Assembly: GCA_945885645.1 (NCBI GenBank)
Contig: CAMCYV010000001.1
Coordinates: 1 to 38,651 of the forward strand
From: Bifidobacterium breve
Lineage (GTDB): Bacteria; Actinomycetota; Actinomycetes; S36-B12
Length of the DNA stretch: 38,651 bases
Direction of reading: 5' to 3'
Positions 15,088 to 23,877 of this stretch are shown here, piece by piece; position 1 is the stretch's first letter; each line of letters opens with the position of its first letter. A program made the translations under genes and the position numbers. The notes beneath the pieces are model-generated. The model ran no database searches. It was not told the DNA's origin and saw nothing but the letters and a program-made list of their open reading frames with translations.

Positions 15088-16629
15088 CTAGGCCGCAGGT
15101 TCTGCCGAATCGCGGCCAATTGTTGCAGCCGTGATGTTGTCCACGGTGATTTTGTCTCCGCGAAGAATCTCCGCTGCCCGACCGCGGCGCATGATCACGA
15201 CGCGATCGCAAACGCGGACAAGTTCTTCATGGTCGGTTGAGCACAGGAGGACTGCTGCCCCCTGGGCCGCGGCTTCATCAACAAGAGTGTGGATGTCAGC
15301 TTTTGCTCCAACGTCCACTCCTTGTGTGGGCTCGTCTAAGACAAGTACCGATGGCTCCTGTCGCAACCAGCGAGCCAAGATCACCTTCTGCTGGTTGCCG
15401 CCGGACAACTGATTCATCTTGTATTCCGTCTGTCCACTTGGCTTCACGGACAAACGGTCCAACCATACGCGAACGTCAGATTTCTCCGGATTGCGTCGCA
15501 AGATACCTAATGACATGTGTCGACCGGGATCAACGAGAGTGATGTTTTCGCGCAATGTTTGATCAAGAAGTGATGCATTGGCATGCCTCTCAGCGGGGAC
15601 AAGCGCAACACCCCGCTGAATCGAGATGTCAGGTCGATTCTGGGGCAGCGTCTTTCCCTCTACGAGAATCTCCCCCGATCTTTCGTGGCCACCGAAAACC
15701 AGCGCGGCCACTTCCTCGCGACCTGAACCGGTTATGCCAGCAACTCCCACTACTTCACCCTGATGAACGGTGAGATCCATTCCGGAAACATTGCGTCCAC
15801 CCACACCCGACAGTTGCAGTACCTCTGTCCCGTGCTCGCGATCAACGGCCTCGCCCTTGTCATGTTCTTCAAGCTTGCGACCGACAACGAGCTCAATCAG
15901 TGCTTCTTCGGTCAATCCAGCGACCGGGAGCGTGTCTATCAACTTTCCGTCGCGCAGCACCGTCACGGATTCGGCCATCTCGAAAACTTCATCGAAGTGG
16001 TGCGAGACAAACAACACGGCCACACCAGAGTCCGCTACTCGGCGAACAAGTTGATACAACCGTTGCGCTTCTGGACCGGGAAGGTTTGCGGTGGGTTCAT
16101 CGAGAATCAGCATTTTCGGTGGCGTTCCACGCTCAGACATTGCCCGAGCGATTGCAACCGCAGTTCGCTCAGACATCTGGAGTGCCGCGACCGGCATGTT
16201 CACGTTGATTTCGTAACCCAATGCGGCGAGGGCCTCACGAGCCTTTGACCGCTCCTTGCGCCAACTAATTGTTTTAGTTGCGTTCGTGATGTAGCCCTGG
16301 CCCAAAGCCATGTTGTCAACGGTGTCCAAATTACCTACAAGTCCGAGGTCTTGATGCACAAAACGCAGACCGGCTGCCTCACTGGCTACCGGGTCTCCCA
16401 GAGCAAGTTCACTTCCGCCGACGAGGACTTCAATACCTGGCTCGGGTTCGTGAAAACCGGCCAAAATCTTGATCAGAGTGGATTTGCCGCAGCCGTTTTG
16501 CCCGACCAGCGCGCGGACTTCCCCCGCTGCAACCTCAATGGTTACGTTGTCCAGTGCGACCTGTGCCCCAAAAACCTTCGTGGCGTTGCGCACGCTGAGC
16601 GCGGATGTCGCAGGTGTTGCCGATGTCAT
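15088..16629 (-). CDS. ABC transporter ATPase, ribose type, two nucleotide-binding domains
   Basis: A 513-aa protein with tandem ABC domains, the layout of RbsA-like sugar importers. Domain 1 has a good Walker A (GQNGCGKST, residues 43-51) and Walker B (MLILDEPTA), but its signature reads LQMSERTAVAIARAM rather than LSxGxxQ. Domain 2 has the usual degenerate Walker A (GITGSGREE) with a canonical signature LSGGNQQKV and LVLDEPTQGVDVG. A perfect AAGGAGG precedes the ATG. It is 73 nt downstream of the dikinase-like gene and 69 nt upstream of the permease. The substrate-binding proteins at 369-2884 are the likely partners, since no binding-protein gene is in this operon. Confidence 0.95.
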   Translation of the reverse strand: MTSATPATSALSVRNATKVFGAQVALDNVTIEVAAGEVRALVGQNGCGKSTLIKILAGFHEPEPGIEVLVGGSELALGDPVASEAAGLRFVHQDLGLVGNLDTVDNMALGQGYITNATKTISWRKERSKAREALAALGYEINVNMPVAALQMSERTAVAIARAMSERGTPPKMLILDEPTANLPGPEAQRLYQLVRRVADSGVAVLFVSHHFDEVFEMAESVTVLRDGKLIDTLPVAGLTEEALIELVVGRKLEEHDKGEAVDREHGTEVLQLSGVGGRNVSGMDLTVHQGEVVGVAGITGSGREEVAALVFGGHERSGEILVEGKTLPQNRPDISIQRGVALVPAERHANASLLDQTLRENITLVDPGRHMSLGILRRNPEKSDVRVWLDRLSVKPSGQTEYKMNQLSGGNQQKVILARWLRQEPSVLVLDEPTQGVDVGAKADIHTLVDEAAAQGAAVLLCSTDHEELVRVCDRVVIMRRGRAAEILRGDKITVDNITAATIGRDSAEPAA

Positions 16630-16702
16630 GGAGCCTCCTTAACGGTCGAACCAAGGTTACCGACAAATTTCGGAGATGCAAGGCTTTCCAAGTATTTTCC
16701 GA

Positions 16703-19288
16703 TCACGATCCGGTACTGCTCTTTTCCATCGCAACAGGTGCAACATTGACGGACCCGACTCGGGCATGTGCTGCCGCTAACCGGGCGACCGGAATGCGCG
16801 ACGGTGAACATGAAACATAGTCCAGCCCCAGTCGTTCGCAGATCTCTATCGATGACGGATCGCCACCGTGCTCCCCACAAATCCCTAACTTGATATCAGG
16901 TCGTACAGATCGAGCTTTGTCAACCGCATAGGACATCAATGCTCCGACACCGGATTCGTCGAGCTCAGCAAATGGACTGGCTGTCATGAGTCCTTTGGAG
17001 AGATAGGTACCAAGCATGCGCCGTTCAACGTCATCTCGGGAGAAGCCGTACGTGAGCTGCGTTAAATCATTAGTGCCGAATGAAATGAAGTCAGCCCATT
17101 GGGCTAATTGATCGGCTAACAGCGCCGCCCTCGGTGTCTCGACCATGGTGCCGATTTGGAAGGGGATCACCATTCCGCTCCGCGATGAAACTTCTTGGTT
17201 CACCCGGCGGATCAGTCGGAGCATCATGAGCAATTCATCAGGGATCGACACCAACGGAATCATCACTTCAAGTTCAGGGTGGGCATCACCGGAAGAGACC
17301 ACGTCGACCCATGCATTGAAAAGTCCTTCAACCTGCGCGGGATACAAACCCTCATGCATCAATGCGAGCCGCACACCGCGCACACCCAGCATTGGATTTT
17401 CTTCGTGCATGTGTTCCAACATCCGGGCCTGATTCGCATCTTCTGCTTGATCGGCGCTGGCGGGGAGGAATTCGTGCATCGGTGCATCAAGTAATCGAAC
17501 GGTGACCGGCCGGTCACCCACGGCGCGCAATAAATCACGGAAGTCTTCACGTTGGGCATCGGCGAGGGCGGCGAGGGCGGCTTCTTCCGCGTCAAAGTCG
17601 TGGGAAAGGATCACCCGACGCACGAGCGGCAAACGGTCGCCCATGAACTGGTGCTCGGTGCGACACAAACCAATTCCCTCGGCACCACTGTCCATAGCAA
17701 TGGCGGCATCTGCGCCGTTGTCGGCATTGGCACGAACACCTAGCCTTCGCAAGTCATCAGCCCAACCCAGCAGAGCGGTCAAACTTGGTGAAGGAACAGG
17801 GGGCTCAATAATTAATTCACCAACGTATGCGACACCGGTAGCACCGTCAATTGAAATAACGTCACCGGCGCGCAACACATGAGCACCCGCGGTGAGGGTT
17901 TGCGCTTCATGATCAATGCGTAGATCCCCCGCTCCGCAGATCGCCGGCCGACCCATCCCGCGAGCAACCACGGCTGCATGTGAGGCCGAGCCACCATTAA
18001 TCGTCATGATTCCGGTTGCAGCCATCATGCCGGGTAAATCACCCGGGGTTGTCTCACTCATGACCAGGAGTACGGACTCTCCCGACTCAGCCAAATCAAC
18101 CGCACTCTCACTGGTGATTGCAATGCGGCCGACCGCTGCCCCCGGAGATGCGGCCAGACCTGAAACAAAAGGAACTTCTGCACCGGTGAGCTTGGGCTGA
18201 GGGTGGAGTAACTCCAGTACATGTGGGGATTCGACCGCGCGCACCGCGTCGATTTCACTGCTAATTCCCCGTGTGACCAGGTCAACGACGAGGCTCGTGG
18301 CTACCCGCGCATTAGGCTTGCGCAACTGTTCCAACCCAACGAGAGCCAGGCCTTCAGGCCCAAATTCAAAGTCGACAATCACCGAACTGCGGAGCCGACC
18401 CTCGAGCTCGGCCAACACGCCGGTCAACATTTCCACTCCGTTGGGCAACATGCTTAACGGAAGTCCACCTTGCTGCCGTTCGCTACCTGAACGGAAGCCA
18501 TGTCGGAACAAGCCATTGGGTGCAAACTGCCCGGAGTCCATTTCACGTGACATGGCAAAACCATGACCCTCTGCATCATGCTCGGTGACAACGATTGTTT
18601 CAAGATGAAGGGCCAAAGGGAGATCAGCGGGAAGATTCTGCTTGCGTCGGGCACGCGCTGCGCGCGGTGAATTCCAGCGAGCCAACATTGCCTGGGCTGC
18701 AGCCGCAACCTGCTCACTTCGCTTAGTGGGAAACGGTGATGAGCCTTTTTCCTTGCACAACCGCCGGAACGGTTCAACCCGTTCAACGAGATCCGGGTAG
18801 TCAAAATCAAGTGTGCCCAAGTCTTCAATGGGAACACCCAATGCGTGCTCGGCAATAAATGCTGCGGTTTTCCACCAGGCAACACCCAGTTCACCTCGCG
18901 CTTTAGGACCCAGCCCTTCAGGGATAACACTTCGCTTGAGTCCGAGACAGGTGAGGTCCGGCGGTAGGCCAGCAGCAGCGACCGGTGCACTCGCACTCAA
19001 TCGCAGAAGTACAAGACCACCAGTTTCGGTCGTGGAACTGATCTCGCGACCAGCGATATTTTCCACTAAGTTCATTGCTGCTTTAGCCCGGTCCGGGGAG
19101 GTGAAGCCGGGAACGTTTGGCACAGGAATTGTTAGACCTGCGCCAACAGGAAGGCCAAGGCCTGCAAGAGTTTCTAGTTCAATGCCTCGGGTACACAGTG
19201 ATCGCGCATCGAGTCCGCGCTGTAATCCACTGCCGAATGGGACAAGTCCAACGTCATCGATTGGCCCTGTTCGAAATATTGGGCTCAC
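16703..19288 (-). CDS. Pyruvate-phosphate-dikinase-like protein with degenerate ATP-grasp domain
   Basis: An 861-aa homologue of pyruvate, phosphate dikinase (PPDK). The C-terminal PEP/pyruvate TIM barrel looks intact: RLLDAPMHEFLP, NPMLGVRGVRL, GTMVETPRAALL, FISFGTNDLTQLTYGFSRDD, and GICGEHGGDP with Cys804. The swivelling domain keeps His437 in NGGSASHAAVVARGMG, although the residue two before His is Ala rather than the usual Thr. The N-terminal nucleotide-binding half has eroded: the GGKGANLAEM motif is gone, and the VRSGAxxSMPGMMDT motif has become RLSASAPVAAAGLPPDL, losing the key Arg and Met-Pro-Gly-Met-Met. The QTR motif of the ATP half reads LEQLR. So PEP-dependent phosphorylation of His437 looks possible, but ATP/AMP chemistry does not. 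It overlaps the upstream gene by GTGA. Confidence 0.85.
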   Translation of the reverse strand: MSPIFRTGPIDDVGLVPFGSGLQRGLDARSLCTRGIELETLAGLGLPVGAGLTIPVPNVPGFTSPDRAKAAMNLVENIAGREISSTTETGGLVLLRLSASAPVAAAGLPPDLTCLGLKRSVIPEGLGPKARGELGVAWWKTAAFIAEHALGVPIEDLGTLDFDYPDLVERVEPFRRLCKEKGSSPFPTKRSEQVAAAAQAMLARWNSPRAARARRKQNLPADLPLALHLETIVVTEHDAEGHGFAMSREMDSGQFAPNGLFRHGFRSGSERQQGGLPLSMLPNGVEMLTGVLAELEGRLRSSVIVDFEFGPEGLALVGLEQLRKPNARVATSLVVDLVTRGISSEIDAVRAVESPHVLELLHPQPKLTGAEVPFVSGLAASPGAAVGRIAITSESAVDLAESGESVLLVMSETTPGDLPGMMAATGIMTINGGSASHAAVVARGMGRPAICGAGDLRIDHEAQTLTAGAHVLRAGDVISIDGATGVAYVGELIIEPPVPSPSLTALLGWADDLRRLGVRANADNGADAAIAMDSGAEGIGLCRTEHQFMGDRLPLVRRVILSHDFDAEEAALAALADAQREDFRDLLRAVGDRPVTVRLLDAPMHEFLPASADQAEDANQARMLEHMHEENPMLGVRGVRLALMHEGLYPAQVEGLFNAWVDVVSSGDAHPELEVMIPLVSIPDELLMMLRLIRRVNQEVSSRSGMVIPFQIGTMVETPRAALLADQLAQWADFISFGTNDLTQLTYGFSRDDVERRMLGTYLSKGLMTASPFAELDESGVGALMSYAVDKARSVRPDIKLGICGEHGGDPSSIEICERLGLDYVSCSPSRIPVARLAAAHARVGSVNVAPVAMEKSSTGS

Positions 19289-19899
19289 GCCCCGCTCTCC
19301 GCAATGAGGCGCTCCTCAAGCTCCTCGTCTTCTTTACGCGACATTCCGATGGTCAAGATAAGTTCTTGGTGAAGGTGCATCCAGACCGTGTGGTACGAGT
19401 CAATTAGTGGAGATGCGAGCCAAGCGTCTTCACCGTCGTCAAGTTTGGCGAGAGCCTCCGTGAGTTTTTCGCGGTAACCGGCCATTCGGGGAATGTCCTC
19501 GGTGAATCGTTTGAGAAGTGGCGCCACTGAATCGTCGATGTCGTCCAGGCGGTCACGGATATCAGCGTCATAGTTTTCATCGGAGTGGTCATTGACGCTG
19601 CCATCGGGACGAACCTGCCACGATGTACACAAGTCGCGTAGTGCGCGGTTTACCGGAAGAAAACGGTGAAAAGTAGCCATGATGCGCTCGCGCTCGGGGG
19701 CCTGATCGGGCAGTCGAAGTGACTCTGAGACAAATTCGGTGCCGGCCGGGGTCGGCATCATGATCGGTCCTTTGATCAGAATCAACCCAGCGTCGGCCAG
19801 AGCCTGTTGCTGTGCTGAGACCTCGCCACGGGCCATTCCCCGAATAACCAAAGTCACGAGCGCGTCGCGCTCTTCTTCTGCCAAGACCACGTCGCTCAT
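19285..19899 (-). CDS. Winged-helix-like protein, possible regulator, coupled to the dikinase-like gene
   Basis: A 204-aa protein, not assigned to a named family. Residues 7-58 (EEERDALVTLVIRGMARGEV, then SAQQQALADAGLIL and KGPIMMPTPAGTEFV) have the helix-turn-helix-wing pattern of a winged-helix domain. The remainder is helical and acidic, with TFHRFLPVNRALRDLCTSWQ, DENYDADIRDRLDDID and SYHTVWMHLHQELIL, which look like a conserved ligand- or partner-binding domain. It is first in the operon with the dikinase-like protein and ABC genes. GGAG lies 9 nt before the ATG, and the only perfect TAGGA-NN-TCCTA palindrome of the window is 51 nt upstream. Autoregulation and control of the island are plausible inferences. 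An accessory subunit of the dikinase-like protein is the alternative. Confidence 0.75.
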   Translation of the reverse strand: MSDVVLAEEERDALVTLVIRGMARGEVSAQQQALADAGLILIKGPIMMPTPAGTEFVSESLRLPDQAPERERIMATFHRFLPVNRALRDLCTSWQVRPDGSVNDHSDENYDADIRDRLDDIDDSVAPLLKRFTEDIPRMAGYREKLTEALAKLDDGEDAWLASPLIDSYHTVWMHLHQELILTIGMSRKEDEELEERLIAESGA

Positions 19900-19950
19900 T
19901 TTTTGCTTCTCCGCACCACGGGGCCGCCGTTTGAGCGGCTGGCCGATTAA

Positions 19951-19962
19951 TAGGAAGTCCTA
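19951..19962. promoter_or_regulatory. Perfect TAGGA-AG-TCCTA palindrome in divergent promoter region
   Basis: TAGGAAGTCCTA is fully symmetric apart from the central AG, and the symmetry partly extends outward (AnTAnTAGGA / TCCTAnTAnT pattern). It lies 51 nt before the winged-helix-like gene and 108 nt before the divergent flavoprotein gene. A perfect left half-site TAGGA recurs at 19990-19994, nearer the flavoprotein gene. Best copy of the shared motif. Confidence 0.55.
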
Positions 19963-20070
19963 CTATTGCATAACCTGCCCCCATTTATATAGGAATACGC
20001 AAACTCTGCAACTCCCGGGTCCCGCCACCTGTGTCATGCGCTGTTACGAAGTCCTGTGTCATAGTTTGCC

Positions 20071-22044
20071 GTGACCATTACTGCCGCCAGCCCACTTCAG
20101 GCCGCCCTCCAACCAATCACGGTTGGCACCATGGACTTATCGCATCGATTATTCGTGCCAACCCACGGAGGCGGTGCGGGATCGCTGACCGGTGACGACT
20201 CCCGCTTCCAAGCGATGCTCGACTACTGGCTCTCCCGCGTTGAAGACGGTTTCCAATGGATCGGTGGTCCACCATGTCACGTACAGCATCTGCAGATTCC
20301 TGGCTTTGAAGCCACCGGTATCGGGGCGCTTGGAAAGCAAGATGGAAACTTCCGTCACCCGCTCTTCCACGACCGGATGTCACACTTCGTTGACCGTGTT
20401 CACTCTGCCGGCGGCTACATGGGCATTCAACTTCTCCAGCAGGGCGGCATGCCCAGCGCTCCCTCTCCCACTTTTTCCGGATTTCTCGACCACCGCGGTG
20501 TCCACGTTATGAATCGCGACGAAGTGAAATGGGTCATTAACGAATACATTGAATCAGCCGTAATTGCAGCACGAACCGGTGCGGATTCAATTGAACTTCA
20601 CAGTAATCACGATGACATTATTGAGTGGTTTCTTTCGCCGCTCACTAACACTCGAACCGATGAATACGGCGGTTCGTACGCCAACAGGCGACGCTTCTTG
20701 CAAGAGATCACCGACGGTGTTCGCTTACGTGTTGATAGGCCAATCACATTTGGTTTGCGCCTCGCACTCGATCAGGACATGGACGGTGGTTACGGACTCG
20801 ACGAATGCTTGCGTTTAATGCAAAGCTTTGAGGCCGATGGCACTGTCGATTATTTCAACCTTGATATGGGTGGAAACTGGGGAGCAATCACCTACCTGCA
20901 ACACGGCATGTACCCGGAAGCTGCATGGGCACACATGTGCGGTGAAGCAAAAGCGGTCACAAAACTGCCCGTGCTTTATGTGGGTCGAGTTGTGCACGCT
21001 GAGACAGCCGAAAAAGTGATCGCAGACGGCAACGCCGACATGGTGGGAATGGTTCGTGCGCTGATCGCAGACCGCGAATGGTTGCGCAAAACACTCGACG
21101 GACGGCCCGACGAAGTTCGGCCATGTATTGCATTAAACGACTGTATCCACCGATACACATTGGAAGGCCTGAGCTTTGGCTGTGGTGTTAATCCGCATGC
21201 GGGCCGTGAATCACTGCCGCCAATAACGGTGAGTGAGAAGTCTTTGCGCTTACTTGTTGTCGGTGGTGGTCCAGCCGGGATGGAACTGGCTGCAAATGCT
21301 GCAGAGCGCGGACACGCTGTTGAATTGTGGGAAGAAAAAGCCGAACTCGGTGGTCGCTTCGCAATCGCAGCCAAGCTGCGGACAAACCCGACCTACCAAG
21401 ACTGGATCGACTGGTCCGCGGCTCGATTGCCGAGATTGGGAGTCAACACCTACCTCGGCCGGCGCGCTTCGGTGCGCTCAATTCTTGATGGCAACTTCGA
21501 CGTCGTCGCATTTGCTACAGGTTCGCACGCGCGACGCCCCGGAATCCCCGGTGAATATCTTCCGCACGTGTTCGGTGCGGACGCCGTTATTCGCGGGTTC
21601 ACTCAACCCTTAGGGCACCGAGTGCTGGTGATCGCAGCCGACGACGGACCATCTCCACTCACCGTGTCCGATCACCTCGCGCATTTAGGCCACGAAGTTG
21701 TTCTGGCATTTGAAACACCAGGACCTTCACCACTTGTGGGCAAGTACTCAGCGGGCGCGATGTTTGAAAGTTTGGACGAAGCCGGTGTTGAGATTTTGCA
21801 GATGGCTGTTGCAACCGAGATTCGAGTCAATGAAGTTGAGTTTGCCAATGCATACAGTCGTCTCAGATTCACGGTCGGTGGAATTGACTCGGTGGTTCTG
21901 GTCACCGGTGGGGTAGGCAACGACGCCCTTTATCGGTCGGTGTCTATGCACCACCCGCGAACCCACCTACTCGGGGACGCATGGGCTCCGCGACGGATGA
22001 CATTCGCGACCAAGCAGGCATTCGAACTGGCCCAGCTGCTGTAG
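20071..22044 (+). CDS. OYE-family flavoprotein, 2,4-dienoyl-CoA-reductase/TMADH type, altered Fe-S motif
   Basis: A 657-aa two-part enzyme. Residues 10-345 form an old-yellow-enzyme TIM barrel (LQPITVGTMDLSHRLFVPT, ELHSNHDDIIEWFLSPLTN, RTDEYGGSYANRRRF). The C-terminal part is an FAD/NAD(P) binding domain (LRLLVVGGGPAGMELAANAA). Between them lies the 4Fe-4S loop, here C352-I-A-L355-N-D-C358 ... C371: three cysteines where the family normally has four (CxxC-x3-C-x11/12-C). The cluster may use another ligand or be altered. The GTG start at 20071 is weakly supported by ribosome-binding sequence, but the barrel homology begins before the next ATG (20131). Predicted role: NAD(P)H-dependent reduction or oxidation of an unsaturated CoA ester, enone or amine. 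It is monocistronic and divergent from the dikinase operon. Confidence 0.88.
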   Translation: MTITAASPLQAALQPITVGTMDLSHRLFVPTHGGGAGSLTGDDSRFQAMLDYWLSRVEDGFQWIGGPPCHVQHLQIPGFEATGIGALGKQDGNFRHPLFHDRMSHFVDRVHSAGGYMGIQLLQQGGMPSAPSPTFSGFLDHRGVHVMNRDEVKWVINEYIESAVIAARTGADSIELHSNHDDIIEWFLSPLTNTRTDEYGGSYANRRRFLQEITDGVRLRVDRPITFGLRLALDQDMDGGYGLDECLRLMQSFEADGTVDYFNLDMGGNWGAITYLQHGMYPEAAWAHMCGEAKAVTKLPVLYVGRVVHAETAEKVIADGNADMVGMVRALIADREWLRKTLDGRPDEVRPCIALNDCIHRYTLEGLSFGCGVNPHAGRESLPPITVSEKSLRLLVVGGGPAGMELAANAAERGHAVELWEEKAELGGRFAIAAKLRTNPTYQDWIDWSAARLPRLGVNTYLGRRASVRSILDGNFDVVAFATGSHARRPGIPGEYLPHVFGADAVIRGFTQPLGHRVLVIAADDGPSPLTVSDHLAHLGHEVVLAFETPGPSPLVGKYSAGAMFESLDEAGVEILQMAVATEIRVNEVEFANAYSRLRFTVGGIDSVVLVTGGVGNDALYRSVSMHHPRTHLLGDAWAPRRMTFATKQAFELAQLL

Positions 22045-22055
22045 CCGGGCCAGTT
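22025..22055. terminator. Hairpin spanning the flavoprotein stop codon, probable bidirectional terminator
   Basis: AACTGGCCC (22025-22033) and GGGCCAGTT (22047-22055) are perfect 9-bp arms, with a further 3-bp GCT/AGC pairing inside. The TAG stop (22042-22044) lies in the loop region. It sits between convergent genes and is followed by AT-rich sequence without a long T-run. Confidence 0.5.
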
Positions 22056-22076
22056 ACACGAATGACTAATTAATGA

Positions 22077-23792
22077 TTAAGCGGTCTCGAGTACTTCGAT
22101 GGTGCCCTTGGCGCCGTCAACTCGAAGCAGATCGCCAGTTTTAAACATCTTGGTGGCACCGGGCAGACCGGCAACACAAGGAATGCCGAGTTCGCGAGCA
22201 ACTATCATTGCGTGCGAAGCCATTGAGCCGGTGTTCACCACGACAGCCGTGGCCAACATGAATAACGGTGTCCATGACGGGTCGGTCTGGGGTGCGACCA
22301 AGATTTCACCCGGCTCAAACTCCCCAATTGCATCAGTGCCCAAAACAATGCGTGCACGTCCCTCGACCACACCCTGCGATGCGGCAGCTCCATTGAAAGA
22401 ATCACCGACCTTTGCGCGATCAACGGCAACTGAACCCTTGCGGGGTATTTCCGATACTGGCGGGATTGGCTTTCCACTGTCCAAGAAGGTGGGAACTTCG
22501 AGGTCTTTGAGCGCCAACCACTGGGTTTGGCGTTCGCGGATACTCGGTAGCAGTGCGCCGTTGCCGAGTGCGAGGGCGTCCAACTCGTTGTCGAGTGCGA
22601 TGAAAATCTGTCGCGAATCATCAAGGACACCCTGTGCTGCAAGGCGGTTACCCAATTCAATTAAGGCCATCCGGGCTTCGTTCATAATCTTGATACAGGA
22701 TGACTTTCCGCTTTCACGCCAACCGGCGAAACGTCGAGCTGAACCGATAGCTCCACGGAACATCGCCTCAGTTGCGGCGTCCATACCTGCTGTGGCCTCG
22801 AGCATCGCTTGGTCGGTAGCCGCAGCGTGCAATGCCTGCTTTGCCGAAGGTGATTCCGAGTCTTCGAGTAAACGCATCTTGTCAACGAGTGCGAGTGCAA
22901 GTGAAGGCTTGGACTCCCATGACTCGGTTCCCAGATCCCATTCGGATGGACCGCGGTAACCGAACTCTCCGATAAATGCAGCGAACTCATTCCAGAAACC
23001 ACCGGTTGCTGTCGGGAGTTGGGCTTCAACCTTGTCCATTCCGCTGTTAAACAACTTGGTCATCTCTGGGCTGTTCTTCACCGTGCGCGAGAGCGACCAC
23101 AGTGAATAGGTTGGTGCCGCAGACTCAACGTCACCGGCGTAGCCGAGGATCGTGATCAGCAAATGGGCCTTGTCAGCGCCGAGAATTTGACCGGCAACGG
23201 CTGGGCCAACCGCCGCGTTTGAGGCGCCAATCTGTTCCGAGCGCCAAGCCAGACGTTCATATGGCATCACGGAGCGTGCTCGTGCAACGAGTGCGCGGTT
23301 GCTCATGGCCTTGAGGTTAGGGCGATTGCGACGTAGATCATCAGCGATTGCAGAGTCTTCGTCGGCGCCCTCAAACTTTGACGTGTTGAGTACCCAGCCA
23401 GCGCGCGCACCCCCGAGTGCGGTGAGTAACTCATTGGCATCGGTTGCTGATGCAACGTGGGGTGGGGCTCCAGGGGAATTAAAGAAGATTGAGTCGATGA
23501 TATCCGCGGTCATGCCCTTGCGGATTCCCAAAACTCGGACGTTACTCTGATTTATATAGAGGTATCCGTAAAAGAATCCAGCGACGGCGGATTCTTCGGT
23601 GAGCTCGTCTGCTGTGAAACAAACGTCTTCGACGTAACCGGATGCCCAACCGGGAAGAACGTTGGGGATCCAACACATGGTTGCACCAAGTGGTGTAATC
23701 GGATCAGCCATCACGTCTGCGGCATTGAGCCGGGTATAAATCGGGAACCTTACGCTGGGCTCGGTATCAGTGAGCCACGCCTTTTTTGACAT
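22077..23792 (-). CDS. Swivelling phosphohistidine protein lacking ATP-grasp (rifampin phosphotransferase-like C-terminal part)
   Basis: A 571-aa protein resembling the last two thirds of rifampin-phosphotransferase/PEP-synthase-like dikinases. The N-terminal and middle region matches the substrate-binding domain (DTEPSVRFPIYTRLNAADV, then FGYRGPSEWDL with the trailing W...P). The C-terminus is the mobile domain, with LVAPQTDPSWTPLF and the catalytic His527 in GSMASHAMIVARELGIP. There is no ATP-grasp domain at all, so it needs a separate phosphoryl donor. An ATG at 23804 is in frame, but the paralogue at 25831 starts at MKTWIADTEPS, so the ATG at 23792 is preferred. It is monocistronic, with a motif copy 63 nt upstream. 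Predicted to phosphorylate a hydroxyl- or keto-type substrate; the substrate is unknown. Confidence 0.83.
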   Translation of the reverse strand: MSKKAWLTDTEPSVRFPIYTRLNAADVMADPITPLGATMCWIPNVLPGWASGYVEDVCFTADELTEESAVAGFFYGYLYINQSNVRVLGIRKGMTADIIDSIFFNSPGAPPHVASATDANELLTALGGARAGWVLNTSKFEGADEDSAIADDLRRNRPNLKAMSNRALVARARSVMPYERLAWRSEQIGASNAAVGPAVAGQILGADKAHLLITILGYAGDVESAAPTYSLWSLSRTVKNSPEMTKLFNSGMDKVEAQLPTATGGFWNEFAAFIGEFGYRGPSEWDLGTESWESKPSLALALVDKMRLLEDSESPSAKQALHAAATDQAMLEATAGMDAATEAMFRGAIGSARRFAGWRESGKSSCIKIMNEARMALIELGNRLAAQGVLDDSRQIFIALDNELDALALGNGALLPSIRERQTQWLALKDLEVPTFLDSGKPIPPVSEIPRKGSVAVDRAKVGDSFNGAAASQGVVEGRARIVLGTDAIGEFEPGEILVAPQTDPSWTPLFMLATAVVVNTGSMASHAMIVARELGIPCVAGLPGATKMFKTGDLLRVDGAKGTIEVLETA

Positions 23793-23855
23793 GTGAACGT
23801 CCATTTCGTGTGAGGGTGAAAGGGTCAGAGTTAGCGAATGTTACCACCGCCAAAC

Positions 23856-23867
23856 TAGGACTACCTA
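23856..23867. promoter_or_regulatory. Copy of TAGGA-NN-TCCTA motif before phosphohistidine-protein gene
   Basis: TAGGACTACCTA matches 9 of 10 fixed positions. On the minus strand it continues as CCTAGTTT, so a TAGTTT -10 candidate abuts it, 63 nt before the start codon at 23792. Confidence 0.5.
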
Positions 23868-23877
23868 TGAAATCACA

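Noticed and set aside
22099..22959. A 286-codon open frame on the plus strand
   Set aside because: It is antisense to the phosphohistidine protein at 22077-23792, shows no family motifs and is rich in Ser/Pro/Arg as expected for a shadow frame.
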